A DNA stretch of 64,000 bases from Shewanella halifaxensis HAW-EB4 (GCF_000019185.1 NC_010334.1:3782001-3846000); one strand, 5' to 3'; counted from the first letter of the stretch, positions 35,116-45,116 are shown. Notes: generated by a model from the sequence alone, not told the origin. Program-made: numbers and translations.

Positions 35116-36900
35116 TTACACCTCTATCGGCACCTCACTGCCACGTTTTTTCAAGTTCAGTGTTGCCACACAACCTAATACCCCATCATCACGGTTGCTT
35201 AGTAAGAAGTGGCCATCATGATTGCTAATCACCTCTCTACAGATGGCGAGCCCTAAGCCTAGGCCGTCCATCTTAGTGGTATAGAAGGTTGCCATGAGCG
35301 TATCGGAGTCCATCGCCAGTCCTGGACCATTATCGATAATACTGACATTGACCTGATACTCTTTAAAGTCCAGCTCAATATTGATCTTACCAGAGCGAGC
35401 ATTATCACTTTCGGCAATCGCATCTAAACTATTTTTGATTAGATTTATCAGCACCTGCAGCAACCCAACTCGATCGGCGGTAATAAAAAAAGGTTCGCCT
35501 TTAATTTGAGTATTAATTTGTATTTCCCGTCTCGCTAGCTCAAGCCTTAAAAGTGAAATACTCTCCTCGACTAAGGTCAGAATATTTACATCGACCATCA
35601 CCGCCTCGCGGCGTTTAAGTAGGCCTCGAATTCGATGTACCACTTCGCCAGCACGAGTCGATTGCTTATGGATTTTTTCTAAAAGTTCGATACAAGAGTC
35701 AGTATCGGCTTGCTCCTTTCCTTGCAAGCGCATAATGCCGCCTTCGCTGTAACTGGTAATTGCAGCAATAGGTTGATTGATCTCATGGGCGAGTCCCGCG
35801 CCAATCTCACCAACTATCGAGGCACTTTGTAACCGTTCAAGCGCTACCGCCTGCTGCTTCAGCTGCCTCTCCGACTCAATTAACGAGCTGCTCTTTTGAT
35901 GAAAGCGATATTCAATCCACAGGTGATAAAGCGTGGCAATAATAAACACTAAAACAGACAGAATTCCCCAGTGACGATTCTCTTCCAACCACTTCTTAAC
36001 CGCTTCCCAGCGACTACTATCGGGAGTCTTAACATGCAACTCTTTAAACAGCTTAATCACCGCAAGTTGACTGATAGGAGAGGTCCAGCCTGTTAACTGC
36101 GCCTTGATAGCCGCAGGTGAATCCGAAGGCAGCTCCAATAATGCTTGGGTGATCTCTTTGCTGAGCTCAGTGCTAACGCTCTCTGTCGCGGCAAAGGACC
36201 AGTTGGGATACAGCGTAGTACTGCACTGACATTCAACCCCATCGGGACGACTCGGGTTCAACACTCGAAAGTCACTACTTTTAAGTACCCCACGCGCCAC
36301 CATGTCCTCTAAGGTACACAGGGGGGTAATGGCTGCATCTACATTGCCATCGCGTACTTGATAGAGCAGAGGGTCGAGCGGAAAACCAAGAAACTTGGTC
36401 TCGCCAAAGAAGGTGTCAGGATCCATACCTAAACTATGCATCAAGCCTACCGTCGCTTGATAACCTCCCAGCGCATGGGGATCGCTCGCCGCAACTACCT
36501 TGCCTTTTAAATCATACAAGGTGCGATAGTCACTATCCGCCCTAACAATAATCGCCGACCCAATGGCTGAAGTGGTGCCGTCATGACGCTTTGAACGCAT
36601 GGTTGCCAGCCAAGACAGGGGATATTGATTGGATAGATATAGGTATTGCCCAGGATTAGTAATAATAAACTGAATTTGCCCCAACTCCATGGCTAGATTT
36701 AGTGCCTTAAAATTTCCCGGGTACACATGAAATTCGGCATCTGGCACATGCTCATTTAGATACTCCATCATGGGCGTCCAACGCTCCACGGCCTGCTGAT
36801 GCCCCCAGTTTGCTAACACGCCCACATAGAACTGCTGCGGCTTAGACCAAGCCACCGATGAGAACAGAAGAACACATATACAAAGCAACAACCGAGACAA
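35116..36900 (-). CDS. thsS: Sensor histidine kinase ThsS-like (TtrS family), periplasmic PhnD-type sensor domain
   Basis: 594 residues from a TTG start that follows AAGGAACTTTAA; no ATG fits as well. A signal peptide (MSRLLLCICVLLFSSVAWS) leads into a PhnD-like phosphonate-binding-type domain (residues about 20-300, FYVGVLANWGHQQAVERWTPMMEYL). A membrane helix follows (WGILSVLVFIIATLYHLWI, about 310-330), then the kinase core: H-box LAHEINQPIAA near residue 372, NLIKNSLDAI, DNGPGLA and GLGLGLAICREV. This architecture defines the TtrS/ThsS sensors of tetrathionate and thiosulfate. The adjacent phsABC operon points to thiosulfate; ligand identity is inferred. The regulator gene thsR is divergent. 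Confidence 0.85.
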   Translation of the reverse strand: MSRLLLCICVLLFSSVAWSKPQQFYVGVLANWGHQQAVERWTPMMEYLNEHVPDAEFHVYPGNFKALNLAMELGQIQFIITNPGQYLYLSNQYPLSWLATMRSKRHDGTTSAIGSAIIVRADSDYRTLYDLKGKVVAASDPHALGGYQATVGLMHSLGMDPDTFFGETKFLGFPLDPLLYQVRDGNVDAAITPLCTLEDMVARGVLKSSDFRVLNPSRPDGVECQCSTTLYPNWSFAATESVSTELSKEITQALLELPSDSPAAIKAQLTGWTSPISQLAVIKLFKELHVKTPDSSRWEAVKKWLEENRHWGILSVLVFIIATLYHLWIEYRFHQKSSSLIESERQLKQQAVALERLQSASIVGEIGAGLAHEINQPIAAITSYSEGGIMRLQGKEQADTDSCIELLEKIHKQSTRAGEVVHRIRGLLKRREAVMVDVNILTLVEESISLLRLELARREIQINTQIKGEPFFITADRVGLLQVLINLIKNSLDAIAESDNARSGKINIELDFKEYQVNVSIIDNGPGLAMDSDTLMATFYTTKMDGLGLGLAICREVISNHDGHFLLSNRDDGVLGCVATLNLKKRGSEVPIEV

Positions 36901-36918
36901 TTAAAGTTCCTTAAAATC

Positions 36919-36991
36919 AACTCCAATCTTTATCTACCAATAAAGCCATAACCCAACAGTATCAGGCGTTCGCTCAGGTAAAATTGGAGTT
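36919..36991. repeat. Inverted repeat in the thsS-thsR divergent region
   Basis: AACTCCAAT (36919-36927) and ATTGGAGTT (36983-36991), separated by 55 bases. The region (228 bases) must hold both promoters; no copy of the phsA palindrome is present in it. The dyad could be a regulatory pair or a hairpin in the thsS leader. Confidence 0.4.
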
Positions 36992-37128
36992 ATGTTATTT
37001 AGCAATAGCTTACGCTAGCCTTGGAATTTTAGAGCGTGATGCAATTCATGCTTTATAGATTATTGTTGGATTAAAGCGGCAAACTGGGATATCTATCATC
37101 TAAACACCAGTAAATTAAAAGGCTCTGC

Positions 37129-37740
37129 GTGCAACAACAAATCAATGGACCTGTCTATTTGGTCGATGATGACGAGGCGATTATCGACTCGATCGACTTT
37201 CTGATGGAAGGTTATGGCTATAAGCTCAATAGCTTTAACTGTGGCGATCGTTTTTTGGCTGAAGTCGACTTAACCCAAGCTGGATGCGTAATATTAGATG
37301 CGCGCATGCCGGGACTAACAGGGCCTCAAGTACAGCAACTACTCAGTGATGCGAAGAGCCCATTGGCTGTAATTTTCTTAACTGGGCATGGCGATGTGCC
37401 TATGGCTGTGGATGCCTTTAAGAATGGGGCTTTTGACTTCTTCCAAAAGCCTGTTCCGGGTAGCCTACTGTCACAATCTATCGCCAAAGGGCTTACTTAC
37501 AGCATTGATCAACACTTAAAACGTACTAATCAGGCCTTGATTGATACTCTGTCCGAACGGGAAGCGCAGATCTTTCAATTAGTGATTGCCGGTAACACCA
37601 ATAAACAGATGGCAAACGAGCTTTGTGTTGCGATTCGAACCATCGAAGTACACCGCTCAAAATTAATGACCAAGCTGGGAGTGAACAACCTAGCTGAACT
37701 CGTCAAACTGGCGCCGTTGCTCGCCCACAAGAGTGAATAA
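37129..37740 (+). CDS. thsR: Response regulator ThsR-like, receiver plus LuxR-type DNA-binding domain
   Basis: 203 residues from a GTG start after AAAAGG. The receiver domain has the acidic pair in VYLVDDDEAI, the phospho-acceptor D57 in VILDARMPG, the LTGHGD threonine and the FFQKPVPG lysine. The C-terminal FixJ/NarL-type helix-turn-helix reads LSEREAQIFQLVIAGNTNKQMANEL then RTIEVHRSKLMTKLGV. It should be phosphorylated by ThsS and activate phsABC, probably through the paired palindromes upstream of phsA. The family match is strong; the target is inferred. Confidence 0.87.
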   Translation: MQQQINGPVYLVDDDEAIIDSIDFLMEGYGYKLNSFNCGDRFLAEVDLTQAGCVILDARMPGLTGPQVQQLLSDAKSPLAVIFLTGHGDVPMAVDAFKNGAFDFFQKPVPGSLLSQSIAKGLTYSIDQHLKRTNQALIDTLSEREAQIFQLVIAGNTNKQMANELCVAIRTIEVHRSKLMTKLGVNNLAELVKLAPLLAHKSE

Positions 37741-37843
37741 ATTTAGCGAGTAAAATGGCTAACGGTAATTACGCGATCTAAAAAAGAGTCCAGCCCGCAA
37801 GAATGAATCGTTCTAAAAACTTTAATGACGAGCCTTAGCGCCG

Positions 37844-38752
37844 TTAGCCATTAAAGTTGTGGTACCAATCTCTAACTCGGGGGAAATGATCGTTTACCGC
37901 ATCTTTGTGAGTCAGCATTCCGCCGTGATCATAGTCATGCTTAAAACCCTGCTTCTTTGATAGCAGGGTGTAATCTACCCGCTTGATATGACACTCCTTA
38001 ATCATTCGCTGCACATCACTTGGGTTACCTAACACGGTATCGCCTTGTGCCGCAATAAACCAAGATGGGGGCCAATTAGCATCCCTTGCAGCCATTTGAT
38101 AGTCGAAACCATCATCACCGTCGACCCAATTACCCCGCACCCATTCAATACTCTGACGTAATGATGCACGAGACTCATTATCCATACCTATTCTCAGTTT
38201 ATCTGCGGGCAGATAACCACTACGCCAAGCGATCATCGGTGCGACCTTATTCCAGATAAGATCGACCGTGAACCACTTTTTAACTGACTTAATCTCGATA
38301 CGGCGCTTACTGCCAAAAGTCACCAGTGAAGCTACCGACCGCTGCAGATTTTCATAGCGAGCAATCGCACTGGCCATCAACACTCCGCCCCAGGAGTGAG
38401 CACACCAATGCACGCGCTTAGCTTTAGGGTGAAGTGATAGAATATATTGCTGAATTAGTGGTAACTGCTCTCTAATCACTTCACCCTGACCCGCTGTAAA
38501 TCCACGAGCAAGCTTTGGCTCACTGAGACCGCGCCCTTGAGTGTCGAGTACATAAACCACCACGCCGGAGTCGGCTAAGTAGCAACCGAGTCCCTTACCT
38601 GAATCACTGTAAAAAACCCGGCCGTTTGACATGGCGCCATGAAGCATTAAAACAGGCGGCTTACTCATATCCGCTTGGACAGGCGTGATCTGCCGTAAAT
38701 GCAGATGACCATGCAGGTAGGGAACGTAGAGGGATTTTTGCTGAATATTCAA
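37844..38752 (-). CDS. Alpha/beta hydrolase
   Basis: 302 residues with an alpha/beta-hydrolase fold. The oxyanion loop is LMLHGAMSNGRVFY, the nucleophile elbow is CAHSWGG (serine near residue 118), and a late histidine lies in FKHDYDHGGML. The LDTQGRGLSEPKL segment is the usual strand-turn after the first helix. The substrate is unknown; the family includes lipases, esterases and acyl-transferring enzymes. No signal peptide, so it is probably cytosolic. It precedes serB's 3' end on the same strand but 238 bases away, so it is probably a separate unit. Confidence 0.8.
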   Translation of the reverse strand: MNIQQKSLYVPYLHGHLHLRQITPVQADMSKPPVLMLHGAMSNGRVFYSDSGKGLGCYLADSGVVVYVLDTQGRGLSEPKLARGFTAGQGEVIREQLPLIQQYILSLHPKAKRVHWCAHSWGGVLMASAIARYENLQRSVASLVTFGSKRRIEIKSVKKWFTVDLIWNKVAPMIAWRSGYLPADKLRIGMDNESRASLRQSIEWVRGNWVDGDDGFDYQMAARDANWPPSWFIAAQGDTVLGNPSDVQRMIKECHIKRVDYTLLSKKQGFKHDYDHGGMLTHKDAVNDHFPRVRDWYHNFNG

Positions 38753-38990
38753 AGGGGCAACACTCTTATTTTTTTAACTAACCTACTGAAATACCGGCCT
38801 AAAAACAAGAGCAAAGACTCTAAACCAAAGTAAAAAACAGATTGATAAATCTGATTTTAAACAGAGCTTAAAAACTATCAGCTAAATGAAACAAGGCGAT
38901 AGCAACCTCTTTCAAACATGAAAAACTCACAACAAAATCGTTATGAGTCTTCCTAGCAAAGCAACAACAGGCATCGACTTAAGTTAAGCG

Positions 38991-39998
38991 CTAACTCATC
39001 TGAAACAGGTAAGGTAAAACCTTAAGGTTGAGTCGATTAATGCTGACATCTGCCGCTTGAGCCAGCTTGGGTTTGGCATGATAAGCAATACCAAAGTCAG
39101 CAGCATTGATCATCGGAATATCATTAGCACCGTCGCCTATCGCCACTCTTTGTCCCACCGCTATCTGCCACTGCTTAGCACACTTAAGCACAGTATCGGC
39201 CTTATATTGAGCATCGACCACTTGCCCGGAAACGGTGCCCAATAGCTTACCGTTATCAATATCTAGCTTATTAGCAAAAGCGGCATCTAGCGCCAATAGC
39301 TGTTTAAGCTGATCCACAAAAGGAGTAAAGCCCCCTGAGGCCACAACGGTACGCCAGCCATGACTCTGTAACTCTGCGATCATCTCCTTAAGGCCCGGCA
39401 TTAGAGGCAGCTTGGCTCTTAGAATATCGATAATTTCAGCATCGGCGCCTTTAAGCTTGCCCACCCGCGCCCTAAGGCTCTGCTCAAAATCAAGCTCACC
39501 TTGCATTGCCAACTCGGTAACTTCCGCTACAGCAGGCCCTACACCTGCCATTTCGGCCAGTTCATCGATACACTCGATTTCAATCGCGGTTGAGTCCATA
39601 TCCATCACCAACAGACCCACTTGGCTTAGCTGCGGCGCGTCGAAAGTTAACTCAAATAACTCTAAAAAATCCGTCTCACTAATAGCGGCAATCTGTTCGG
39701 CGCTTAAAGGCTCTGGAGTACAGACTTCAATGCAATTCAGGCCGCAATCACGTTTAATCAGAGCTAGGCTCAGCTTGCAATTTAGGGACTCAAGCCAACT
39801 GTCTACAGCGTCATTAATAACCTGCAGTTGCGCGGCGTTTAGGGTTTCTAGTTCGGAAAACAAGATCCGATAACGAGAAAACCCTTTTGGATATTCCGCC
39901 TCGTTATGACGAAAATAACTTTGTTCCCCAGCAGTAAAAGACATGCTACCTTCGGTACTTAACCAAGCAAAAACAGTCGATTGACTCAAACTTTCCAT
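38991..39998 (-). CDS. serB: Phosphoserine phosphatase SerB
   Basis: 335 residues. The C-terminal HAD domain has motif I DMDSTAIEIECIDELAEMAG (nucleophile aspartate first), motif II VVASGGFTPFVD and motif III/IV GDGANDIPMINAADFGIAYHAKP, which are specific for SerB. It releases phosphate from phosphoserine, the last step of serine synthesis, in the cytosol. The N-terminal 120 residues are an ACT-like extension common in gammaproteobacteria. It is divergent from ytjB, the classic serB-smp arrangement. Confidence 0.95.
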   Translation of the reverse strand: MESLSQSTVFAWLSTEGSMSFTAGEQSYFRHNEAEYPKGFSRYRILFSELETLNAAQLQVINDAVDSWLESLNCKLSLALIKRDCGLNCIEVCTPEPLSAEQIAAISETDFLELFELTFDAPQLSQVGLLVMDMDSTAIEIECIDELAEMAGVGPAVAEVTELAMQGELDFEQSLRARVGKLKGADAEIIDILRAKLPLMPGLKEMIAELQSHGWRTVVASGGFTPFVDQLKQLLALDAAFANKLDIDNGKLLGTVSGQVVDAQYKADTVLKCAKQWQIAVGQRVAIGDGANDIPMINAADFGIAYHAKPKLAQAADVSINRLNLKVLPYLFQMS

Positions 39999-40076
39999 TA
40001 GTTATAGCTCTCCAACTACCGAGTACAGACATAATCAATTATGATTAGGTGAGTACACAATAAATTAAGGGTTTCA

Positions 40077-41558
40077 GTGTTCTATTTAAAAGGCCTAAAA
40101 AAGAGCCATCGAATAAGTCGCCTGTTACAAATCATGATTGCGATCGCATTATTCATCGGGCTCGATCAGTTGTGGGAAACTAGCCTACTACAAGGGCAGC
40201 AGCTTCTAAAGTCCCAAACAGAAAAGATGGCAAGATTACTGGTGCAGCAAACGGCTTATGGTGCTGCACCGGCATTACAGTTAGAAAATGATGAGCAACT
40301 ACAATGGTTAGCTCAAGCATTAGTGCTAGACCCAAAAGTCATGTCTGCCAGTATTTTCAGTGAAGATGGAGTCAGACTCTCTTTTGCTCAAAGCGTCATC
40401 GATGAAGACTTAGAGCCAGACTCAGAAGAGTTATCCAGCATCTTGGATCAATATCCGCCCTATGTTGAAGCCGTCTCTCAAGATGGCAAAAACTTAGGCT
40501 ATGTTGAAGTGCGCCTAGAACCTAAATATTTCTTTAATGAGATTAAAGAGGCACACCACATCAATATGGAACAGCAGCAGATAATGCTGCTTATTGCAGG
40601 CTTGATTGGTATGTTGTTATCCCGCGCGCTGTCATTTAAGCGGGCCGACTTTGATAGACGTAAAGCCAGAGTCAAGCTCAGGCAATTACTCTCAAAGAAA
40701 AAAGAAAAAGCCGCGGCTAAGGCAGCGAAAAAACAAGCTAATGACGCTAAAAAGCAGGCTAAAAATGCTGCAGCAACTGTAAGCTCCGGTATCGAACCTA
40801 AAAGTAGTGAGACGGATTCAACAGAACTAAGTCCCTCGGCTATTCAGCAAGCAGATACAGAGACCCAAGTCGTAAAACTCTCACCTAAAACTGATAGTGA
40901 TAGTGATAGTGATAGTGATACAGCTAAGCCAACCCTTGCTAATGCTCCAACAGAACCTGAGCGAAAGCCTGAATTAGAACCAGACTTAAAACCAGACTTG
41001 AAACCAGAGACTGAATCAAGCTTAGAACCAAATCTAGCCCAGTCAACAGTGTCTAAAAAAACGACTGCAGTTAAGAAACAAATATCGGCAGAGGAGAAGC
41101 CCGCTGTCAAACCAAAAGCTAAGACGAAGCCTAAGCCTAAAACAACAGCTCAATCCAAAGCTCAAGCTAAGGAGCAGACCAAGCCTAACTCTGAGACAGC
41201 AACGGAAACTAAACCTGCTACAAAGGCAAAGGCAAACGTAAAAGCTAAGCCCAAGTCTGACTCTAAGACAGCAACGCAAGTTAAACCTGCTACAAAGGCA
41301 AAGACGAACGTAAAAACTAAGCCTAGCTCTGAGACAGCAACGGAAGCTAAACCAGCTACAAAGGTAAAGACGAACGTAGAAGCTAAGCCTAGCTCTGAGA
41401 CAGCAACGGAAGCTAAACCTGCTACAAAGGCAAAAGCTAAGCCTAAGACTGCGGCAAAGCCTAAAGCGCCTGTTAAGGCAAAGAGCAAGCCGGCAACCGA
41501 GGTCAAAGCGGATTCAAAATCTGAGCCTAAAATAGAGCCAAAGGATGAGACAGATTAA
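40077..41558 (+). CDS. ytjB: YtjB/Smp-like membrane protein with long Lys/Ala/Thr/Pro-rich repetitive tail
   Basis: 493 residues from a GTG after AAGGG. Residues 1-210 match the YtjB (AhpA/Smp) family: an N-terminal membrane helix (LLQIMIAIALFIGLDQLW), a periplasmic loop with AYGAAPALQLEND, and a second helix (QQIMLLIAGLIGMLLSRAL). After a basic segment, residues 225-493 are low-complexity: an acidic run (DSDSDSDSD), then lysine-rich 22-24-residue repeats of the SSETATEAKPATK type. The tail should be cytoplasmic and disordered. E. coli YtjB ends near residue 214, so the tail is an addition. It is divergent from serB, as in E. coli. The function of the family is not clear. Confidence 0.83.
   Translation: MFYLKGLKKSHRISRLLQIMIAIALFIGLDQLWETSLLQGQQLLKSQTEKMARLLVQQTAYGAAPALQLENDEQLQWLAQALVLDPKVMSASIFSEDGVRLSFAQSVIDEDLEPDSEELSSILDQYPPYVEAVSQDGKNLGYVEVRLEPKYFFNEIKEAHHINMEQQQIMLLIAGLIGMLLSRALSFKRADFDRRKARVKLRQLLSKKKEKAAAKAAKKQANDAKKQAKNAAATVSSGIEPKSSETDSTELSPSAIQQADTETQVVKLSPKTDSDSDSDSDTAKPTLANAPTEPERKPELEPDLKPDLKPETESSLEPNLAQSTVSKKTTAVKKQISAEEKPAVKPKAKTKPKPKTTAQSKAQAKEQTKPNSETATETKPATKAKANVKAKPKSDSKTATQVKPATKAKTNVKTKPSSETATEAKPATKVKTNVEAKPSSETATEAKPATKAKAKPKTAAKPKAPVKAKSKPATEVKADSKSEPKIEPKDETD
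40893..40916. repeat. GATAGT hexanucleotide repeat, four copies
   Basis: Four exact GATAGT units encode alternating Asp-Ser in the YtjB tail. In-frame slippage would lengthen or shorten the acidic run without breaking the gene. Confidence 0.85.
41181..41438. repeat. 66-base tandem repeat array in the YtjB tail
   Basis: Units at 41181-41246 (66 bases), 41247-41318 (72), 41319-41384 (66) and a partial one to about 41438. Each codes for a K-P-x-S-E-T-A-T-E-x-K-P-A-T-K-like unit. The third and fourth are nearly identical, so the array looks recently duplicated. Confidence 0.8.
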
Positions 41559-41599
41559 CTCGACCAACTTGTAGGCTGAAAAGTTTGAGGCTAAAAACA

Positions 41600-41625
41600 A
41601 AAACGGACGCATAAGCGTCCGTTTT
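41600..41625. terminator. Bidirectional terminator between ytjB and deoD
   Basis: AAAACGGACGC, loop ATAA, GCGTCCGTTTT, with A- and T-tracts on both sides of a perfect stem. Confidence 0.9.
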
Positions 41626-41669
41626 ATTACTCTTCAACCTCGCAGTCAACGACTGCGAAGCAGCGACTA

Positions 41670-42380
41670 TTACAGAGTAATAGCAGCTTCTAGAGTCATT
41701 TCGATCATTTCGTTGAAGGTAGTTTGACGCTCATCAGAAGAGGTCTTTTCACCTGTACGGATATGATCAGATACAGTACAAACACACAAAGCTTTAGCAC
41801 CGAACTCTTTCGCTACGCCATATAGGCCAGCAGCTTCCATTTCGACACCTAGCACGTCCATCTTTTCCATCACGTCAAACATTTCTGGATCTGGCGTGTA
41901 GAATAGGTCTGCAGAGAAAACGTTACCAACGCGGTACTTAGTACCCTTTGCGTCAGCAGCTTTAACAACAGCGGCTAGTAGGCTGTAATCACAGATAGCT
42001 GCGAAGTCTTGGCCCTTGAAACGTAAACGGTTAACTTGTGAGTCAGTACATGCACCCATACCGATGATCACGTCACGTACTTTAACGTCAGTGCTTACTG
42101 CGCCACAAGTACCAACGCGGATTAGGTTCTTAACGCCATAGTCTTTAATCAATTCAGTTGCGTAGATTGAGCAAGAAGGAATACCCATGCCTGAACCCAT
42201 AACTGAAATACGAACGCCTTTGTAAGTACCAGTAAAACCAAGCATGTTACGTACGTCAGTCACTTGCTCAACGTTCTCTAGAAACGTTTCAGCAATGTAC
42301 TTAGCGCGTAATGGATCGCCAGGAAATAGCACTGTATCGCCAAATGCGCCGTCTACTGCATTAATGTGTGGTGTAGCCAT
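41670..42380 (-). CDS. deoD: Purine-nucleoside phosphorylase DeoD
   Basis: 236 residues of the bacterial hexameric type: MATPHINAVDGAFGDTVLFPGDPLRAKYIAETFL at the start, GSGMGIPSCSIYATEL, RVGTCGAV, and the nucleoside site GVEMEAAGLYGVA with SDHIRTGE near the end. It phosphorolyses (deoxy)purine nucleosides to base and (deoxy)ribose-1-phosphate in the cytosol. It is the last gene of deoC-deoA-deoB-deoD, 100 bases after deoB. Confidence 0.97.
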   Translation of the reverse strand: MATPHINAVDGAFGDTVLFPGDPLRAKYIAETFLENVEQVTDVRNMLGFTGTYKGVRISVMGSGMGIPSCSIYATELIKDYGVKNLIRVGTCGAVSTDVKVRDVIIGMGACTDSQVNRLRFKGQDFAAICDYSLLAAVVKAADAKGTKYRVGNVFSADLFYTPDPEMFDVMEKMDVLGVEMEAAGLYGVAKEFGAKALCVCTVSDHIRTGEKTSSDERQTTFNEMIEMTLEAAITL

Positions 42381-42480
42381 CAGAATAACCCCTATTTATA
42401 TTTTTAGACCGTCGTAAACAACTTTAGTCTTGTTTGCTAGCGGCCCAAACTGAGCCGCCAAATTCAAATCTTGTTACCGC

Positions 42481-43701
42481 TTATGAACGAACAAATGATT
42501 CGCCATATTCCATTGGTTCAAGCTTATGGTAGCTTGCAATGGATTGTCCCATATCGGCAAAGCTATTGCGTAATCCTAAAGAGCCAGGCTCAAGGCCTGC
42601 GCCATAGGCTAAAACCGGTACACGTTCACGAGTATGATCACTGCCCGGCCAAGTTGGATCACAGCCGTGGTCTGCCGTTAACAGCAAGAAATCATCTTCA
42701 TCGAGTAACGCTAAGATCTCAGGTAAACGAGAGTCAAAGTACTCTAGGCTACGTGCGTAGCCCGCTACATCGCGGCGATGACCGAAATGAGAGTCAAAAT
42801 CAACGAAGTTAGTGAATACGATTGTATTGTCACCCGCTTGCTTAACTTGCTCTAATGTCGCATCAAATAGTTCTTCAAGGCCTGTCGCCTTTACTTTCTT
42901 AGTGATACCACAATGTGCATAAATATCTGCAATCTTACCTACACTGACCACTTCACCGCCGGCCGCTTTAAGCTTATCAAGCACGGTTGGTGCTGGCGGC
43001 TCAACTGCGTAGTCACGACGATTACCTGTACGAGCAAAGTCACTGGGACCTGTGCCAACAAACGGACGAGCAATAACACGCCCGATGTTGTAATCGGCAA
43101 GCTCCTCACGAGCAATAATGCAAAGCTCATAAAGCTTCTCAAGACCAAAGCTCTCTTCGTGACACGCAATCTGGAAAACAGAGTCAGCCGAAGTATAGAA
43201 AATTGGCTTGCCGGTGCGCATATGCTCTTCACCAAGCTCTTCTAGAATTATCGTGCCTGAAGAGTGGCAGTTTCCTAGAAAACCACTTAAACCCGCTCTG
43301 GCAAGAATTTTATCCGTGAGCTCTTTTGGAAAAGAGTTCTGCTTATCGCCAAAGTAACCCCATTCATAAAGAACAGGTACGCCAGCCATTTCCCAGTGTC
43401 CACTTGGTGTATCTTTACCTGAGCTTAATTCGTCAGCATGGCCATATGCGCCAATGATCTCGACATCATCACCAAAGCCTGCTGGAAACTCGCCCGTGCT
43501 CTCTTTTGATGCATGACCGAGACCTAAGCGAGCTAGGTTGGGCAGCTTCAAGGGGCCTTCACGACCATCATTAGCCTTACCTTCTGCACACGCTTTAGCA
43601 ATGTTGCCAAATGTGTTTGAACCCACATCACCAAAGGCATGCGCGTCGTGCGCCTCGCCGATGCCGAACGAATCTAGCATCATGATTATAGTACGTTTCA
43701 T
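42481..43701 (-). CDS. deoB: Phosphopentomutase DeoB
   Basis: The frame opens at 43779, but the ATG at 43701 follows GGAGCACAGTTT and begins [19 protein letters not shown], giving 406 residues as in other DeoB proteins. Alkaline-phosphatase-superfamily metal sites are [34 protein letters not shown] and [19 protein letters not shown]. It interconverts (deoxy)ribose-1-phosphate and -5-phosphate. It lies 13 bases after deoA, so the two share a message. Confidence 0.97.
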
Positions 43702-43714
43702 AAACTGTGCTCCG

Positions 43715-45046
43715 TTACAGATCAGACTCGCGGATATAACGATAAATTTCCGGAGTTTTGTCTGGTTTGGTATCGCCAATATGAATCGCTTTCTTTACTG
43801 CAGCTTCAGCTTCAGCAAAGGCACCTTCAGATTGAGCATGAATAAATGCAATCGGCTTATCGGCATTGATCTCATCGCCTAGCGCACAGACCTTAGAAAG
43901 TCCGACACTATAGTCCAGAACATCTCCTGGCTTACGACGACCGCCACCTAAGGTAACGACTGCAAGTCCAAGTTCACGGGTATCCATTGCCGATGCAAAA
44001 CCGGCTCTGTCCGCATACACTGGACGAATAATTTGAGAATCAGGTAGGTACTTGCTGTAGTTCTCAACGAAATCTGCTGGACCACCTAGGCCTGACACCA
44101 TACGACCAAAGATCTCTGCCGCTTTACCGTTATCCAGTACAGCGTTTAGTTTTACGCGCGCTTCGGCTTCGTTACTTGCGATCCCGCCCAGTACTAACAT
44201 TTCGGCACAAAGACCCATAGTCACTTCATATAGACGAGGGTTACGGTAAGCACCTGTCATAAAGTCTACCGCTTCTTTCACCTCTACCGCATTACCCGCA
44301 CATGAAGCCAGAACTTGGTTCATATCCGTAAGTAATGCCGTTGTCTTAGTGCCTGCACCGTTTGCGACAGCAGTAATACTGCGAGCCAACTCTTCTGATA
44401 ATTCGTAGGTAGGCATAAACGCGCCAGTACCGACTTTAACGTCCATCGCCAAAGCATCAAGACCAGCAGCAAGCTTTTTAGAAAGAATGGAGGCTGTGAT
44501 TAAAGAGATAGACTCAACCGTAGCGGTATTATCGCGAATAGAATAGAAACGCTTATCGGCAGGAACAAGATCGCCCGTTTGACCAATAATGGCCACACCG
44601 GCTTCTTTTACAACTTTGCGGAACAGCGCACTGTCGGGTTCGGTGTTATAACCAGGAATGGCATCAAACTTGTCGAGCGTACCGCCAGTATGGCCTAAAC
44701 CACGACCAGAGATCATCGGCACATAACCACCACAAGCAGCAGCCATTGGGCCTAACATCAAACTAATGACATCTCCCACACCACCAGTTGAGTGCTTATC
44801 AATAATTGGACCATTAAGATCGAGCGATTTCCAGTCTAGCACTGTACCAGAGTCACGCATCGCTGTAGTCAGCGCAATACGTTCATCCATGTTCATGTCA
44901 TTGAAATAGACCGCCATACCAAAGGCTGCGATCTGACCTTCTGAAACAGTATTGTTGGTGATACCGTTGACGAAGAATTGGATCTCTTCAGTCGAAAGGA
45001 CTTCAGCATTACGTTTTTTACGAATAATTTCTTGAGCTAAAAACAT
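43715..45046 (-). CDS. deoA: Thymidine phosphorylase DeoA
   Basis: 443 residues, the normal length. The start [22 protein letters not shown], the phosphate-binding [13 protein letters not shown] and the [22 protein letters not shown] loop are diagnostic. It splits thymidine or deoxyuridine with phosphate to base and deoxyribose-1-phosphate in the cytosol. It follows deoC after 162 bases, which hold a hairpin. Confidence 0.97.
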
Positions 45047-45116
45047 GTACTACCTCCAAGAGTGTAACTGAGTTTCGAATAAACAGAACCCTCAGTTAGC
45101 ATTCCGCTAAAGTGAA

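Noticed and set aside
37755..37851. 11-base inverted repeat ATGGCTAACGG / CCGTTAGCCAT between thsR and the hydrolase gene
   Set aside because: The arms are about 75 bases apart and one overlaps the hydrolase coding end; no T-tract follows, so it is not a convincing terminator or operator.
41162..41506. Long minus-strand open frames opposite the ytjB tail
   Set aside because: They are mirrors of the repetitive lysine/alanine-rich coding sequence, giving low-complexity Val/Ala/Phe products without ribosome-binding sites.
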